Positions 1 through 5,898 of a stretch of 20,532 nucleotides of DNA are shown here, in pieces. How positions within the stretch are numbered: position 1 is the stretch's first letter; every line of letters starts with the position of its first letter. The translations under genes and the position numbers were made by a program. This DNA is from a virus: positions 100,425-120,956 of the IMG/VR virus record IMGVR_UViG_3300046474_000274; one strand, 5' to 3'. A model generated the notes under the pieces. That model was not told where the DNA came from. It saw only the letters and a list, made by a program, of their open reading frames with translations, and did not search any database.

Positions 1-624
1 TGGCTCAAGGAATACGAGGCCAACGCCAAGCGGCACCCCGACGACCAGGTTGCGGCCGTTGCCACCTCGATCCAGAAGTTCGGCTGGACCTCGCCGATCA
101 TCGTCTGGAAGGACGGCACGATCATCGCTGGCCACGGCCGGCGCAAGGCGGCGCTGAAGCTCGGCTTGAAGAAGGTGCCGGTCATCGTCCGGCGCGACCT
201 TACGAAGGCCCAGGCCGACGCGCTGCGCCTCGCTGACAACCGCGTTGCCGGCACCGACTACGACCAGGCCGCGATCCAGATCGAACTGCAGCGCCTGGCT
301 GACGAGCTGGACGGCACGTTCGAACTGTCCGATCTCGGCTTCACCGATAAGGAACTGGATTTCAGCCTGGCTGAGCTTGGCGAGATTTCTGACGATCTCT
401 TCGTGGACGACATCTCCGGCGCCGTCGAGACCCAGAAGGAAGAGAACAAGGCCAAGGTCGAGGCAACCGATGACACGGCCGCTCCCGTCGGCGATGCCCT
501 CGGCTTCAAGCGGGTGACCATCGAGCAGAGCCGCAAGCTCAAGGGTCTGATGGCCGGCATTGAGATGAAGACCGGACGGAAGGGCGTCGAAGCCCTGATC
601 TACGTCCTTTCTGATGCGCAGTGA
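1..624 (+). CDS. ParB/Srx-like (ParB N-terminal fold) protein, 5' partial
   Basis: Reading frame 1 is open from the first base, so the gene starts left of the window. The visible part is 207 codons plus stop. Counting from the first codon, it has an FGW..PI.V segment, the family's nucleotide-binding loop IIAGHGR (residues 41-47), VPVI (about 59-62) and a DLT...ALRLADNR segment. This is the usual order in phage ParB/sulfiredoxin-fold proteins. In chromosomal ParB this fold binds CTP and clamps DNA; phage versions are often annotated as ParB-like nucleases and commonly sit near methyltransferases or terminases. The C-terminal third is acidic and unassigned. The stop is two bases before the palindrome at 626. 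Family call is firm; nuclease activity and partner are unknown. Confidence 0.85.
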   Translation, partial: WLKEYEANAKRHPDDQVAAVATSIQKFGWTSPIIVWKDGTIIAGHGRRKAALKLGLKKVPVIVRRDLTKAQADALRLADNRVAGTDYDQAAIQIELQRLADELDGTFELSDLGFTDKELDFSLAELGEISDDLFVDDISGAVETQKEENKAKVEATDDTAAPVGDALGFKRVTIEQSRKLKGLMAGIEMKTGRKGVEALIYVLSDAQ

Positions 625-625
625 T

Positions 626-645
626 TTAAGTAAGGACTTACTTAG
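626..645. promoter_or_regulatory. 20-bp palindromic operator-like site, copy 1
   Basis: The site reads TTAAGTAAGGACTTACTTAG, with 8-bp arms TAAGTAAG/CTTACTTA around a 2-bp centre. It lies directly after the ParB-like stop and ends one base before the ATG at 647, so it overlaps the AAGGA (632-636) that would serve as ribosome site. At the position equivalent to the -10 of the 5850 site is TAGGAT, but the -35 equivalent (AGTGAT) is poor. A promoter here is less convincing than at 5850 or 9623. Confidence 0.7.
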
Positions 646-646
646 G

Positions 647-1084
647 ATGACCGAACAGACCGCCGAAGTGATCTCTCTCGCAACCCGCAAGCCCTGGCAC
701 GAGGAGCAGGCCGAGAAGCGCAAGGCCCGCCGTTCCGATGGCCAGAGGAAGCGCTTCGAGAAGGACAAGGCCAAGAAGGATCACAAGACGGGCATGCTGA
801 TCATGCTCGACGAGGTGAGGGCGCTGATCGAGGCCGGCAAGTTCGAGGGTCTGATGATCTTCGGCCGCGATCCGAACAGCAAGGCATTCTTCAACGATTT
901 CATCCTCGATGTCGGCACCGTGCCACTCAACGACTATTTCGGCTTCGCCGGTCTGCTCGACACCGTGAGCCTCGAGCTCAAGCAGTGCGCCACGATGGCG
1001 CCGGCGCTCATGAATGACGGGTCGATCGAGGATCCGTATCTCGAGCCGGAATACGTGATGCTGGACCCGGAGGATTTCGAATGA
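647..1084 (+). CDS. Hypothetical phage protein, first gene of the accessory operon
   Basis: This is a 145-residue protein with no family I recognise. The N-terminal 45 residues are strongly basic (runs such as KRKARR and KDKAKKDHK), which suits nucleic-acid contact. The rest is compact and hydrophobic (LDEVRALIEAGKFEGLMIFG) with a very acidic tail. I chose ATG 647 because it follows an AAGGA at suitable distance. An in-frame ATG at 614 would overlap the upstream gene and translate through the palindrome. The stop overlaps the start of the ABC ATPase by 4 bases (ATGA), so the two are probably translated together. That pairing is the only hint to function. Start choice is moderately sure. Confidence 0.7.
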   Translation: MTEQTAEVISLATRKPWHEEQAEKRKARRSDGQRKRFEKDKAKKDHKTGMLIMLDEVRALIEAGKFEGLMIFGRDPNSKAFFNDFILDVGTVPLNDYFGFAGLLDTVSLELKQCATMAPALMNDGSIEDPYLEPEYVMLDPEDFE

Positions 1085-1722
1085 CCCTCTACACCATCAC
1101 CCGCAAGTTCAACACCTCGGTCGATCGCACCCCGCGCGTGCTGGAGATCGCCGAAGCCTTCGGTCTCGGTCTCTCCGACAAGGAATTCGTCGTCTACAAC
1201 GGTCTCCAGATCGAGATTAACCAGGGTGATGTCGTCTACATCACCGGTCAGTCGGGCTCCGGCAAGTCGCTGCTGCTCAAGGATCTGACGGCACAGATGG
1301 GCGAGGGCGGTCTGAAGATCGCCGATCTCAACAAGGTCGAGCTCGAGGAACGCCCTGTGATCGAGCTGGTCGGCAAGACCACGGTCGAGGCAACCGATCT
1401 GCTCGCCAAGGCCGGCATCTCCGACGCCTACATCTACCTGCGCAAGCCCTCGGAGCTCTCCGACGGTCAGCGCTACCGTCTCAAGCTCGCGATCCTCATG
1501 GCGTCCGACGCCGATGTCTGGATCGCCGACGAATTCGGCGCCGTGCTCGATCGCACGACCGCCAAGCTGGTCGCCTTCTCGATGCAGAAGGTCGCCCGGC
1601 GCATGGGCAAGACCTTCATGGTCGCGACCACCCACGCCGACCTCAAGGAAGAGCTCGGCCCCTCTCTCACCATCACGAAGCGCTTCCGCGAAAAGGTGGA
1701 AGTCGAAGGAGCAAACGCATGA
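1081..1722 (+). CDS. ABC-family ATPase resembling the ATPase half of COG2401
   Basis: The protein has 213 residues and a single complete ABC nucleotide-binding domain: Walker A GQSGSGKS (56-63), signature LSDGQR (126-131), Walker B VWIADE ending in the catalytic Glu151, and switch His185 in ATTH. It has no membrane segment, so it is not a transporter by itself. The N-terminus (EIAEAFGLGL, then VYNGLQIEINQGDVVYITG) and the C-terminal ATTHADL...ITK stretch resemble, from memory, the ATPase part of COG2401 proteins, where an ABC ATPase is fused to a GNAT-like domain. A GNAT-like gene lies in the same operon at 2661. SD GGAGGA precedes the ATG, and the start overlaps the upstream stop. The ATPase call is firm; the COG2401 link is from recalled motifs. 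Confidence 0.9.
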   Translation: MTLYTITRKFNTSVDRTPRVLEIAEAFGLGLSDKEFVVYNGLQIEINQGDVVYITGQSGSGKSLLLKDLTAQMGEGGLKIADLNKVELEERPVIELVGKTTVEATDLLAKAGISDAYIYLRKPSELSDGQRYRLKLAILMASDADVWIADEFGAVLDRTTAKLVAFSMQKVARRMGKTFMVATTHADLKEELGPSLTITKRFREKVEVEGANA

Positions 1723-2030
1723 TGAATTTCGGCGATGCATTGAACCACCTCAAGTTCGACGGCAAGGCCGCGCGCCGCGGCTGGAACGGCAAGAACATGT
1801 TCATCTACCTGGAGAAGGGCTCCGCGCCTGGCAACACGGCCGTCGAGCCGACGAGCTGGGGCATGGATCTGATCTCCGGGGTCGACAAGGACCATTTCGA
1901 AACCGGCCCCGAGGGCACGACCGTCAGGCTGCCTCACATCAACCTGCGCGCTCCCAACGGCACGATCATTACTGGTTGGCTTGCCTCTCAGAATGACATG
2001 CTGGCTGAAGATTGGGTCGAGGTGCTCTGA
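1719..2030 (+). CDS. Tad2/DUF2829-family protein (probable Thoeris anti-defence)
   Basis: This 103-residue protein closely matches the DUF2829 pattern: MNFGDAL at the start, an ARRGWNGKNMFIYL stretch (GWNGK 21-25), a LPHINLR segment (71-77), and the family-typical C-terminal GWLASQNDMLAEDW (86-99). Established knowledge: Tad2, a member of this family, binds and sequesters the cyclic ADP-ribose-type signal made by the Thoeris ThsB TIR protein, and so blocks NADase activation. By family this gene is a candidate signal sponge. Other DUF2829 proteins have no tested role, so ligand specificity is inference. AAGGAG (1705-1710) precedes the ATG, which overlaps the ABC stop by 4 bases. ATG 1722 is an equally possible start. 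Confidence 0.88.
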   Translation: MMNFGDALNHLKFDGKAARRGWNGKNMFIYLEKGSAPGNTAVEPTSWGMDLISGVDKDHFETGPEGTTVRLPHINLRAPNGTIITGWLASQNDMLAEDWVEVL

Positions 2031-2230
2031 TGGCAAAGCTCGTCACCACCGCGGACATCGTGATTCCGGCCGGCACCGAAGTCGGGCCTGGCCCGCTCAA
2101 GTCAGAATATTTCACCCCGCACGGCGAGATCATCATCGGGTTCGACAAGGACACGACCGGCTCGCTGCGCTTCGACCTCGATGAAGCCCAGGCACTCGGC
2201 CTGGTGAAGGAGGTCAGCATCAATGGCTGA
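2030..2230 (+). CDS. Small hypothetical protein, 66 residues
   Basis: The start is ATG 2030, sharing one base with the upstream stop (TGATG) and preceded by GAGGTG (2019-2024). An earlier in-frame ATG at 2012 lies inside the Tad2-like gene and lacks a good ribosome site. The product has alternating beta-like segments (DIVIPAGTEVGPG, then GEIIIGFDKD) and a short helix-like end. I recognise no domain. The PAGTEV...GP pattern recalls small beta proteins of phage accessory regions, but this is not diagnostic. Overlaps on both sides show it belongs to the same translationally coupled operon. Confidence 0.72.
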   Translation: MAKLVTTADIVIPAGTEVGPGPLKSEYFTPHGEIIIGFDKDTTGSLRFDLDEAQALGLVKEVSING

Positions 2231-2546
2231 TCGCGGCTGGTATGGCGTCGACTTCGACGGAACGCTCGCAACCTATGACACCTGGAAGGGCATCGACCAC
2301 GTCGGGGAACCGATCTGGCCGATGATCAACCGTGTCAAGAGCTGGTTGGCTGCCGGCCGCGAGGTCCGGATCTTCACCGCGCGCTGCGCCGGGCCGGAAG
2401 ACTGCACGCCGGCGATCGAGAAGTTCTGCCTCGAGCACATCGGCCAGGTGCTGCCGATCACCAACATTAAGGACTTCGGTCTGATCGAGCTCTGGGACGA
2501 TCGCGCGGTTCGGGTCGAAGAAAACACGGGCCGCAGGATCCTCTGA
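2223..2546 (+). CDS. HAD-superfamily phosphatase/hydrolase
   Basis: The protein has 107 residues. Motif I is DFDGTLA with the two catalytic aspartates D10 and D12; motif II is FTAR (T52); Lys83 in NIKDFG fits motif III; motif IV is LWDDRA (D92/D93). The size and the WDDRA ending match the small, capless HAD phosphatases common in phage genomes, often annotated as nucleotidase or polynucleotide-kinase-like phosphatase. It should dephosphorylate a small molecule or a nucleic-acid end through an Asp-phosphate intermediate; the substrate cannot be read from sequence. A near-perfect SD AAGGAGGT (2207-2214) sits 8 bases before the ATG, the best ribosome site in this operon. The start overlaps the previous gene by 8 bases. 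Confidence 0.87.
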   Translation: MADRGWYGVDFDGTLATYDTWKGIDHVGEPIWPMINRVKSWLAAGREVRIFTARCAGPEDCTPAIEKFCLEHIGQVLPITNIKDFGLIELWDDRAVRVEENTGRRIL

Positions 2547-2548
2547 CC

Positions 2549-2671
2549 ATGATCATGACCATCATTCTTCTCGTGCTGCTCGTGCTCTACCTCGTTCATG
2601 ACGAAGTGAAGTTTAGGCAGCGCTGGGAAGAGCTACACGAGCTCAAGGGCGACGAGGACGATGCTGCCTGA
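2549..2671 (+). CDS. 40-residue single-span membrane peptide
   Basis: The ORF begins MIMTIILLVLLVLYLVHDEV, a clear hydrophobic helix of about 15 residues with almost no N-terminal tail, followed by a charged cytoplasmic-type stretch with acidic end DEDD. It starts two bases after the HAD stop. Its 3' end overlaps the GNAT-like gene start (ATG 2661) by 11 bases in another frame, which fits the overlapping style of the operon and argues that it is translated. Function is unknown. Small one-span peptides in phages include holin-like, spanin-like and host-modifying proteins; the location away from lysis genes makes a lysis role doubtful. A second in-frame ATG at 2555 is possible. Confidence 0.55.
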   Translation: MIMTIILLVLLVLYLVHDEVKFRQRWEELHELKGDEDDAA

Positions 2672-3524
2672 TATCGAGACACTGATCGAGCGAAACGCGA
2701 GCCCTCGAGCTAATTTCGCGCTCACGGATCACATGTATGTGGAACGTGGGACCAAGGCTGATTGGGATCTGCTGCACGATCTGCACTACAAGGCGGAAGG
2801 GCTGCCGATCGGACCTCAGTTCTGGAAGCTGACGCTCGACGGGCAGACGATCGGCGTGCTCGTCGTCGGGATGCCGAAGGGTATGCTGAAGGAGCGCCAC
2901 CTGGTCTTCAAGAAGCTGGCGCCGGGCTCCGGCGACACGCGGCTGACCAACACCAACCGCTACATCTACATCAATGCCAATTTCCGCGTGGTCTCGCGCT
3001 TTGTCGTGGACACGATGTTCCGCGGCATCGGCGCCGGCTACCGGATGATGAACCTGGTCGCCCGGATGGACGGTCACAGGTTTATCGAAATCCAGTCGTC
3101 CATGTCGAAGTTCAACGCCTTCGGTCAGAAGGCAGGCTTCAACTTCGTCAAGCCGATGAACGCCAACAAGTTCGACGCCGGCATGAAGTTCTTCCGCGGC
3201 AATTTCGAGTCCACGCCGCAGGACTTCGAGGCCGTCGTCAACGAGCTGGAGAATTCGCCGAGGTTCGAGCAGCTCCTCGCCGCCTGCAAGGAATTCTACC
3301 AGAAGAACTCGGCCCAGGAGAATACCGGGTCCGCCCGTGACAAGGCTGACTCGCGCGTGGCTGCCATGACGCCGCGGGACGTGATCAAGGGTATCCAGCA
3401 GATGGCGCTCGCCTCGCCGATGTATGGCATCTACCAGAACCCCGACCTCGGCCGCGCCCTGCCGGAGAAGCTGCCGCTCACTGCCTTCGATCGCCAGAAG
3501 GTCAACGAAAGGCTCGTGCTGTGA
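2661..3524 (+). CDS. GNAT-like acyltransferase resembling the acetyltransferase half of COG2401
   Basis: The protein has 287 residues. A GNAT-type core is visible: an LHY motif (41-43), a beta pair ending in QTIGVLVVGMPK (62-73), then VSRFVVDTMF followed by the acyl-CoA pyrophosphate-loop-like RGIGAGYR (121-128), and IEIQSSMSKFNAFGQKAGF (142-160). The last resembles, from memory, the MAKYNPFFEKAGM-type ending of COG2401 acetyltransferase domains. Residues from about 180 are helical and unassigned. The matching ABC ATPase is encoded three genes upstream, so the usual fusion appears split. Phage Mu Mom, which modifies adenine, also has a GNAT fold, so DNA or nucleotide acylation is one hypothesis; protein or tRNA targets are equally open. 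GAGGAC precedes the ATG. Confidence 0.75.
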   Translation: MLPDIETLIERNASPRANFALTDHMYVERGTKADWDLLHDLHYKAEGLPIGPQFWKLTLDGQTIGVLVVGMPKGMLKERHLVFKKLAPGSGDTRLTNTNRYIYINANFRVVSRFVVDTMFRGIGAGYRMMNLVARMDGHRFIEIQSSMSKFNAFGQKAGFNFVKPMNANKFDAGMKFFRGNFESTPQDFEAVVNELENSPRFEQLLAACKEFYQKNSAQENTGSARDKADSRVAAMTPRDVIKGIQQMALASPMYGIYQNPDLGRALPEKLPLTAFDRQKVNERLVL

Positions 3525-3769
3525 AGCCGCGTCGCACCGAGAAGCAGAAGGAGATCATGGGTCTTATTCTGAAGGCGGCCGGCGAGGGCAGGTTCCTCAC
3601 CACGACCGACATCCATGAGCTCGTCTCCTACGAGGCAAGCTATGGCGCGATCCGGATCTCTATTCGCTTCCTTGTCTCCCAGGGAATGCTGGAACGCCGC
3701 CCGGACGGTCAATTCACTCGTCTTGTTCCCACCTTGAGAGGATACGACTGGTTCCGCCCGACGACGTGA
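3521..3769 (+). CDS. Small winged-helix-like DNA-binding protein
   Basis: This is an 82-residue protein starting at GTG 3521, overlapping the GNAT stop (GTGA). The pattern is helix (KQKEIMGLILKAAG), helix (TTTDIHELVS), recognition-type helix (YGAIRISIRFLVSQGMLER), then a beta wing (RRPDGQFTRLVPT). This is typical of winged helix-turn-helix regulators and of phage replication or packaging DNA-binders. It is the last gene before the AT-rich operator region at 3785-3836, and is the most regulator-like small protein in the window. It is a candidate, not a proven one, for recognising the repeated palindromes. A dimer would be needed for a 20-bp palindrome, and no dimerisation region is obvious. 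Confidence 0.7.
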   Translation: MKPRRTEKQKEIMGLILKAAGEGRFLTTTDIHELVSYEASYGAIRISIRFLVSQGMLERRPDGQFTRLVPTLRGYDWFRPTT

Positions 3770-3807
3770 ATTCCCATCCGTCTATCGTAATAGTTATATA
3801 TATGATA

Positions 3808-3827
3808 ATAAGTAATTACTTACTTAT
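3808..3827. promoter_or_regulatory. Palindromic operator-like site, copy 2, in an AT-rich island upstream of terminase
   Basis: The site reads ATAAGTAATTACTTACTTAT. The arms match at 8 of 9 positions around a TA centre, and AAGTAATTACTT (3810-3821) inside it is a perfect palindrome. Surrounding bases about 3785-3836 are almost all A/T, with TATATATA runs on both sides, in otherwise GC-rich DNA. With the geometry of the 5850 site, ATGATA (3802-3807) and TATATA (3825-3830) would be -35 and -10. A promoter for the terminase operon under operator control is likely; exact boxes are uncertain. Confidence 0.65.
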
Positions 3828-3914
3828 ATATATCTTACCATGAGAGGACGGGAATGAAGATCCTCCGGTGATGAGATTCAAGGTCCGCGGCATTGAGAAA
3901 ATTTGGAAGAAAGC

Positions 3915-4577
3915 ATGTCTGAAGAAGTCGAAGCGAAGGAAGAAGTCAAGGAAGGCGCCGGCTCCACGGGTAAGCGCCTGTCTGATGCTGAATTCGCCGA
4001 AGCTAAGGAACTCTACGAACTCGGCAAGGCTGGCCTGTCTGAGCTCGCGGATCAGTTCGGCGTCACCAGGCAGGCTCTCTCGGCGCGTCTGAAGAACGCT
4101 GGCGCGGTTAAGGGCTCTCGGGCACACGAAGCTGCGGCTGCAACGAAGAAGGCTGCCACGGGCTCTCCCTCGGCTGCCGCGGCCGGCGCCATCGAGCGGT
4201 TCGTCGACAAGCGCGGCGAGTGGATCGAAGAAACCCGCATCACCGGTGTCCGTCAGCTCAAGCTCGCACGCCAGCTCGCCCAGAAGGCTATCCAGGACGC
4301 CATCTCGGCCGGCCGCTCGATCGCGACCGCGGATGAAGACCTGAAGGCTGTCCAGCGCTTCAACAAGATCCTCGTCGATAACCTGGAGTCCGCCCTCAAC
4401 CTGCTCGAAGCCGACAAGCACGTCGATGAAAACGACCTGCCGACGCTCAGCATCGAAGACCTGACCAACGAAGACATCCTCAAGCACCACGTCGGCACCG
4501 GCGCGCTGCCGGAGGATACGACCGTCGAGGATATGCTGGCCGGCGAGGCCGATCCGGAGATCGAGCTCGATGTCTAA
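3915..4577 (+). CDS. terS: Terminase small subunit
   Basis: The protein has 220 residues. After an acidic, low-complexity N-terminus there is a helix-turn-helix (ELYELGKAGLSELADQFG then VTRQALSARLK, about residues 30-60), the DNA-recognition module of small terminases. An Ala-rich linker and long helices follow (about 95-180), as expected for the oligomerisation core, and an acidic C-terminus ends the protein. It would recognise the packaging start site and hand DNA to TerL. I chose ATG 3915, behind GGAAGAAAG; a TTG at 3903 in frame is weaker. The 3' end overlaps terL by 8 bases. The assignment rests on the HTH, domain order and position beside TerL, because small subunits diverge strongly. 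Confidence 0.8.
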   Translation: MSEEVEAKEEVKEGAGSTGKRLSDAEFAEAKELYELGKAGLSELADQFGVTRQALSARLKNAGAVKGSRAHEAAAATKKAATGSPSAAAAGAIERFVDKRGEWIEETRITGVRQLKLARQLAQKAIQDAISAGRSIATADEDLKAVQRFNKILVDNLESALNLLEADKHVDENDLPTLSIEDLTNEDILKHHVGTGALPEDTTVEDMLAGEADPEIELDV

Positions 4578-5841
4578 TCCGATCTCCGCTCTGAAGCTTC
4601 ATCGACTGCAGAAGGTGGTCATGAACGACCGGCACCGCTTCCGCGTCGTCGTGGCCGGCCGTCGTTGGGGCAAGACGCAGGTCTCCAAGATTTCGCTGAT
4701 CAAGTATGCGGCTGCCAGGCAGAAGCAGCTCATCTGGTATGTCGCCCCGACCTACGCGATGGCACGCGACCTCATGTGGAAGCCGCTGAAGGCTGCCATG
4801 CCGAAGGAGTGGATCAAGTCGATCCACGAGACGCGCATGGAAATGATCCTGATCAACGGATCGGAAATCTCACTCAAGGGCGCCGACAAGCCGGACTCGC
4901 TGCGTGGTGTCGGCCTGCACTTCGTCGTCATCGACGAGGCCCAGGACATCAAGGAGGAGACCTGGGAAGAAGTCCTGATGCCGACGCTCGCCACGACCAA
5001 CGGCAAGGCGCTCTTCATCGGCACGCCGAAGTCCTACAATTGGCTCTACCATCGCTTCATGCTCGGTCAGCGCGGCCCGATGGTGAAGGATCACCGCAAG
5101 CGCCTGGTCACCAACGAATGGATGAGCTGGCAGTTTCCGACCATCACCTCGCCGTTCATCCCGCGCAAGGAAATCGAAGCGCGCCGGCGCGACATGGATC
5201 CTCGCTCCTTCCGTCAGGAATTCGAGGCGAGCTTCGAGACCATGTCCGGCCGCGTCTACTATCCGTTCGACCGCACCGAGCACGTTGGCGACTATCCGTT
5301 CAACCCGGCGCTGCCGATCTATATCGGCATGGACTTTAACATCGATCCGATGTCCTCGATCATCGTCCAGGAGCAGCCGAACGGCGAGATCTGGGTGGTC
5401 GACGAGGCTGTCATGTATGGCTCGAACGTCCAGGAGACGGCCGACGAGCTGTCGAGGCGCTATTTCAAGCACTTCAACCAGATCTCGATCTATCCGGACC
5501 CGGCCGGCAACAACCGCAATCACGACCGCGGCGAGACCTCGCTCGACATCCTGCGCGAGTCCGGCTTCAACCGGATCTATTTCAAGCGCAAGCACCCGGC
5601 CGTCCAGGACCGCGTCAACGCCGTCAACCGTCTGCTGCGCACTGCAGAGGGCGACGTGCGTCTGCGCGTGAACGCCAATTGCCGCAAGTTCATCGATTCC
5701 CTGGAGCAGACCATCTATAAGGAAGGCACCAACGAGGTCGACAAGAAGCAGGGCGCCGAGCACGCGACCGACGCTTTCGGCTATTATGCGGACTTCCGTC
5801 ACCCGATGCGCAAGAGCAAGATCCTGGGCGTTTCGATTTAG
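4570..5841 (+). CDS. terL: Terminase large subunit (packaging ATPase/nuclease)
   Basis: The protein has 423 residues, a normal size. The ATPase half has a Walker A-like VVAGRRWGKTQ (27-37), Walker B HFVVIDEAQD (117-126) with catalytic Glu, and coupling motif GTPKS (151-155). The RNase H-like nuclease half has YIGMDFN with Asp255, VVDE (D278) and HATDAFGY with Asp401, the expected metal-binding acids. It pumps DNA into the prohead at the portal vertex and cuts the concatemer. The start lies inside terS, so the two are coupled. The TAG stop at 5839-5841 is three bases before the -35-like TTGCAA of the next promoter. Confidence 0.96.
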   Translation: MSNPISALKLHRLQKVVMNDRHRFRVVVAGRRWGKTQVSKISLIKYAAARQKQLIWYVAPTYAMARDLMWKPLKAAMPKEWIKSIHETRMEMILINGSEISLKGADKPDSLRGVGLHFVVIDEAQDIKEETWEEVLMPTLATTNGKALFIGTPKSYNWLYHRFMLGQRGPMVKDHRKRLVTNEWMSWQFPTITSPFIPRKEIEARRRDMDPRSFRQEFEASFETMSGRVYYPFDRTEHVGDYPFNPALPIYIGMDFNIDPMSSIIVQEQPNGEIWVVDEAVMYGSNVQETADELSRRYFKHFNQISIYPDPAGNNRNHDRGETSLDILRESGFNRIYFKRKHPAVQDRVNAVNRLLRTAEGDVRLRVNANCRKFIDSLEQTIYKEGTNEVDKKQGAEHATDAFGYYADFRHPMRKSKILGVSI

Positions 5842-5843
5842 GC

Positions 5844-5872
5844 TTGCAAGTAAGTAAGTCCTTACTTACAAT
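5844..5872 (+). promoter_or_regulatory. Promoter with operator in the spacer (copy 3), upstream of portal
   Basis: The -35-like TTGCAA (5844-5849) and -10-like TACAAT (5867-5872, five of six sigma70 positions) are 17 bp apart. The spacer is filled by the palindrome GTAAGTAAGTCCTTACTTAC (5850-5869), perfect 9-bp arms around TC, which runs into the -10. A bound protein would block RNA polymerase. The portal ATG follows 26 bases after the -10, leaving room for a leader with the AGGAA ribosome site. Confidence 0.72.
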
Positions 5873-5898
5873 GCGCGTTCATTGACGCAGGAACAATT

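Noticed and set aside
934-1740. A 268-codon minus-strand open frame
   Set aside because: Antisense to the ABC ATPase, whose Walker A, signature, Walker B and switch motifs are intact.
3840-4092. Possible leader peptides (ATG 3840, ATG 3854) and a 74-codon frame at 3868
   Set aside because: The leaders are five residues long with no attenuator-like hairpin. The 74-codon frame is mostly out-of-frame reading of terS with Ser/Arg/Lys-rich composition.
5850-5869. The palindromes as intrinsic terminators
   Set aside because: Arms are A/T-rich, the centre is too short for a loop and no T-run follows. True terminators in the window (9645, 16779) look quite different.
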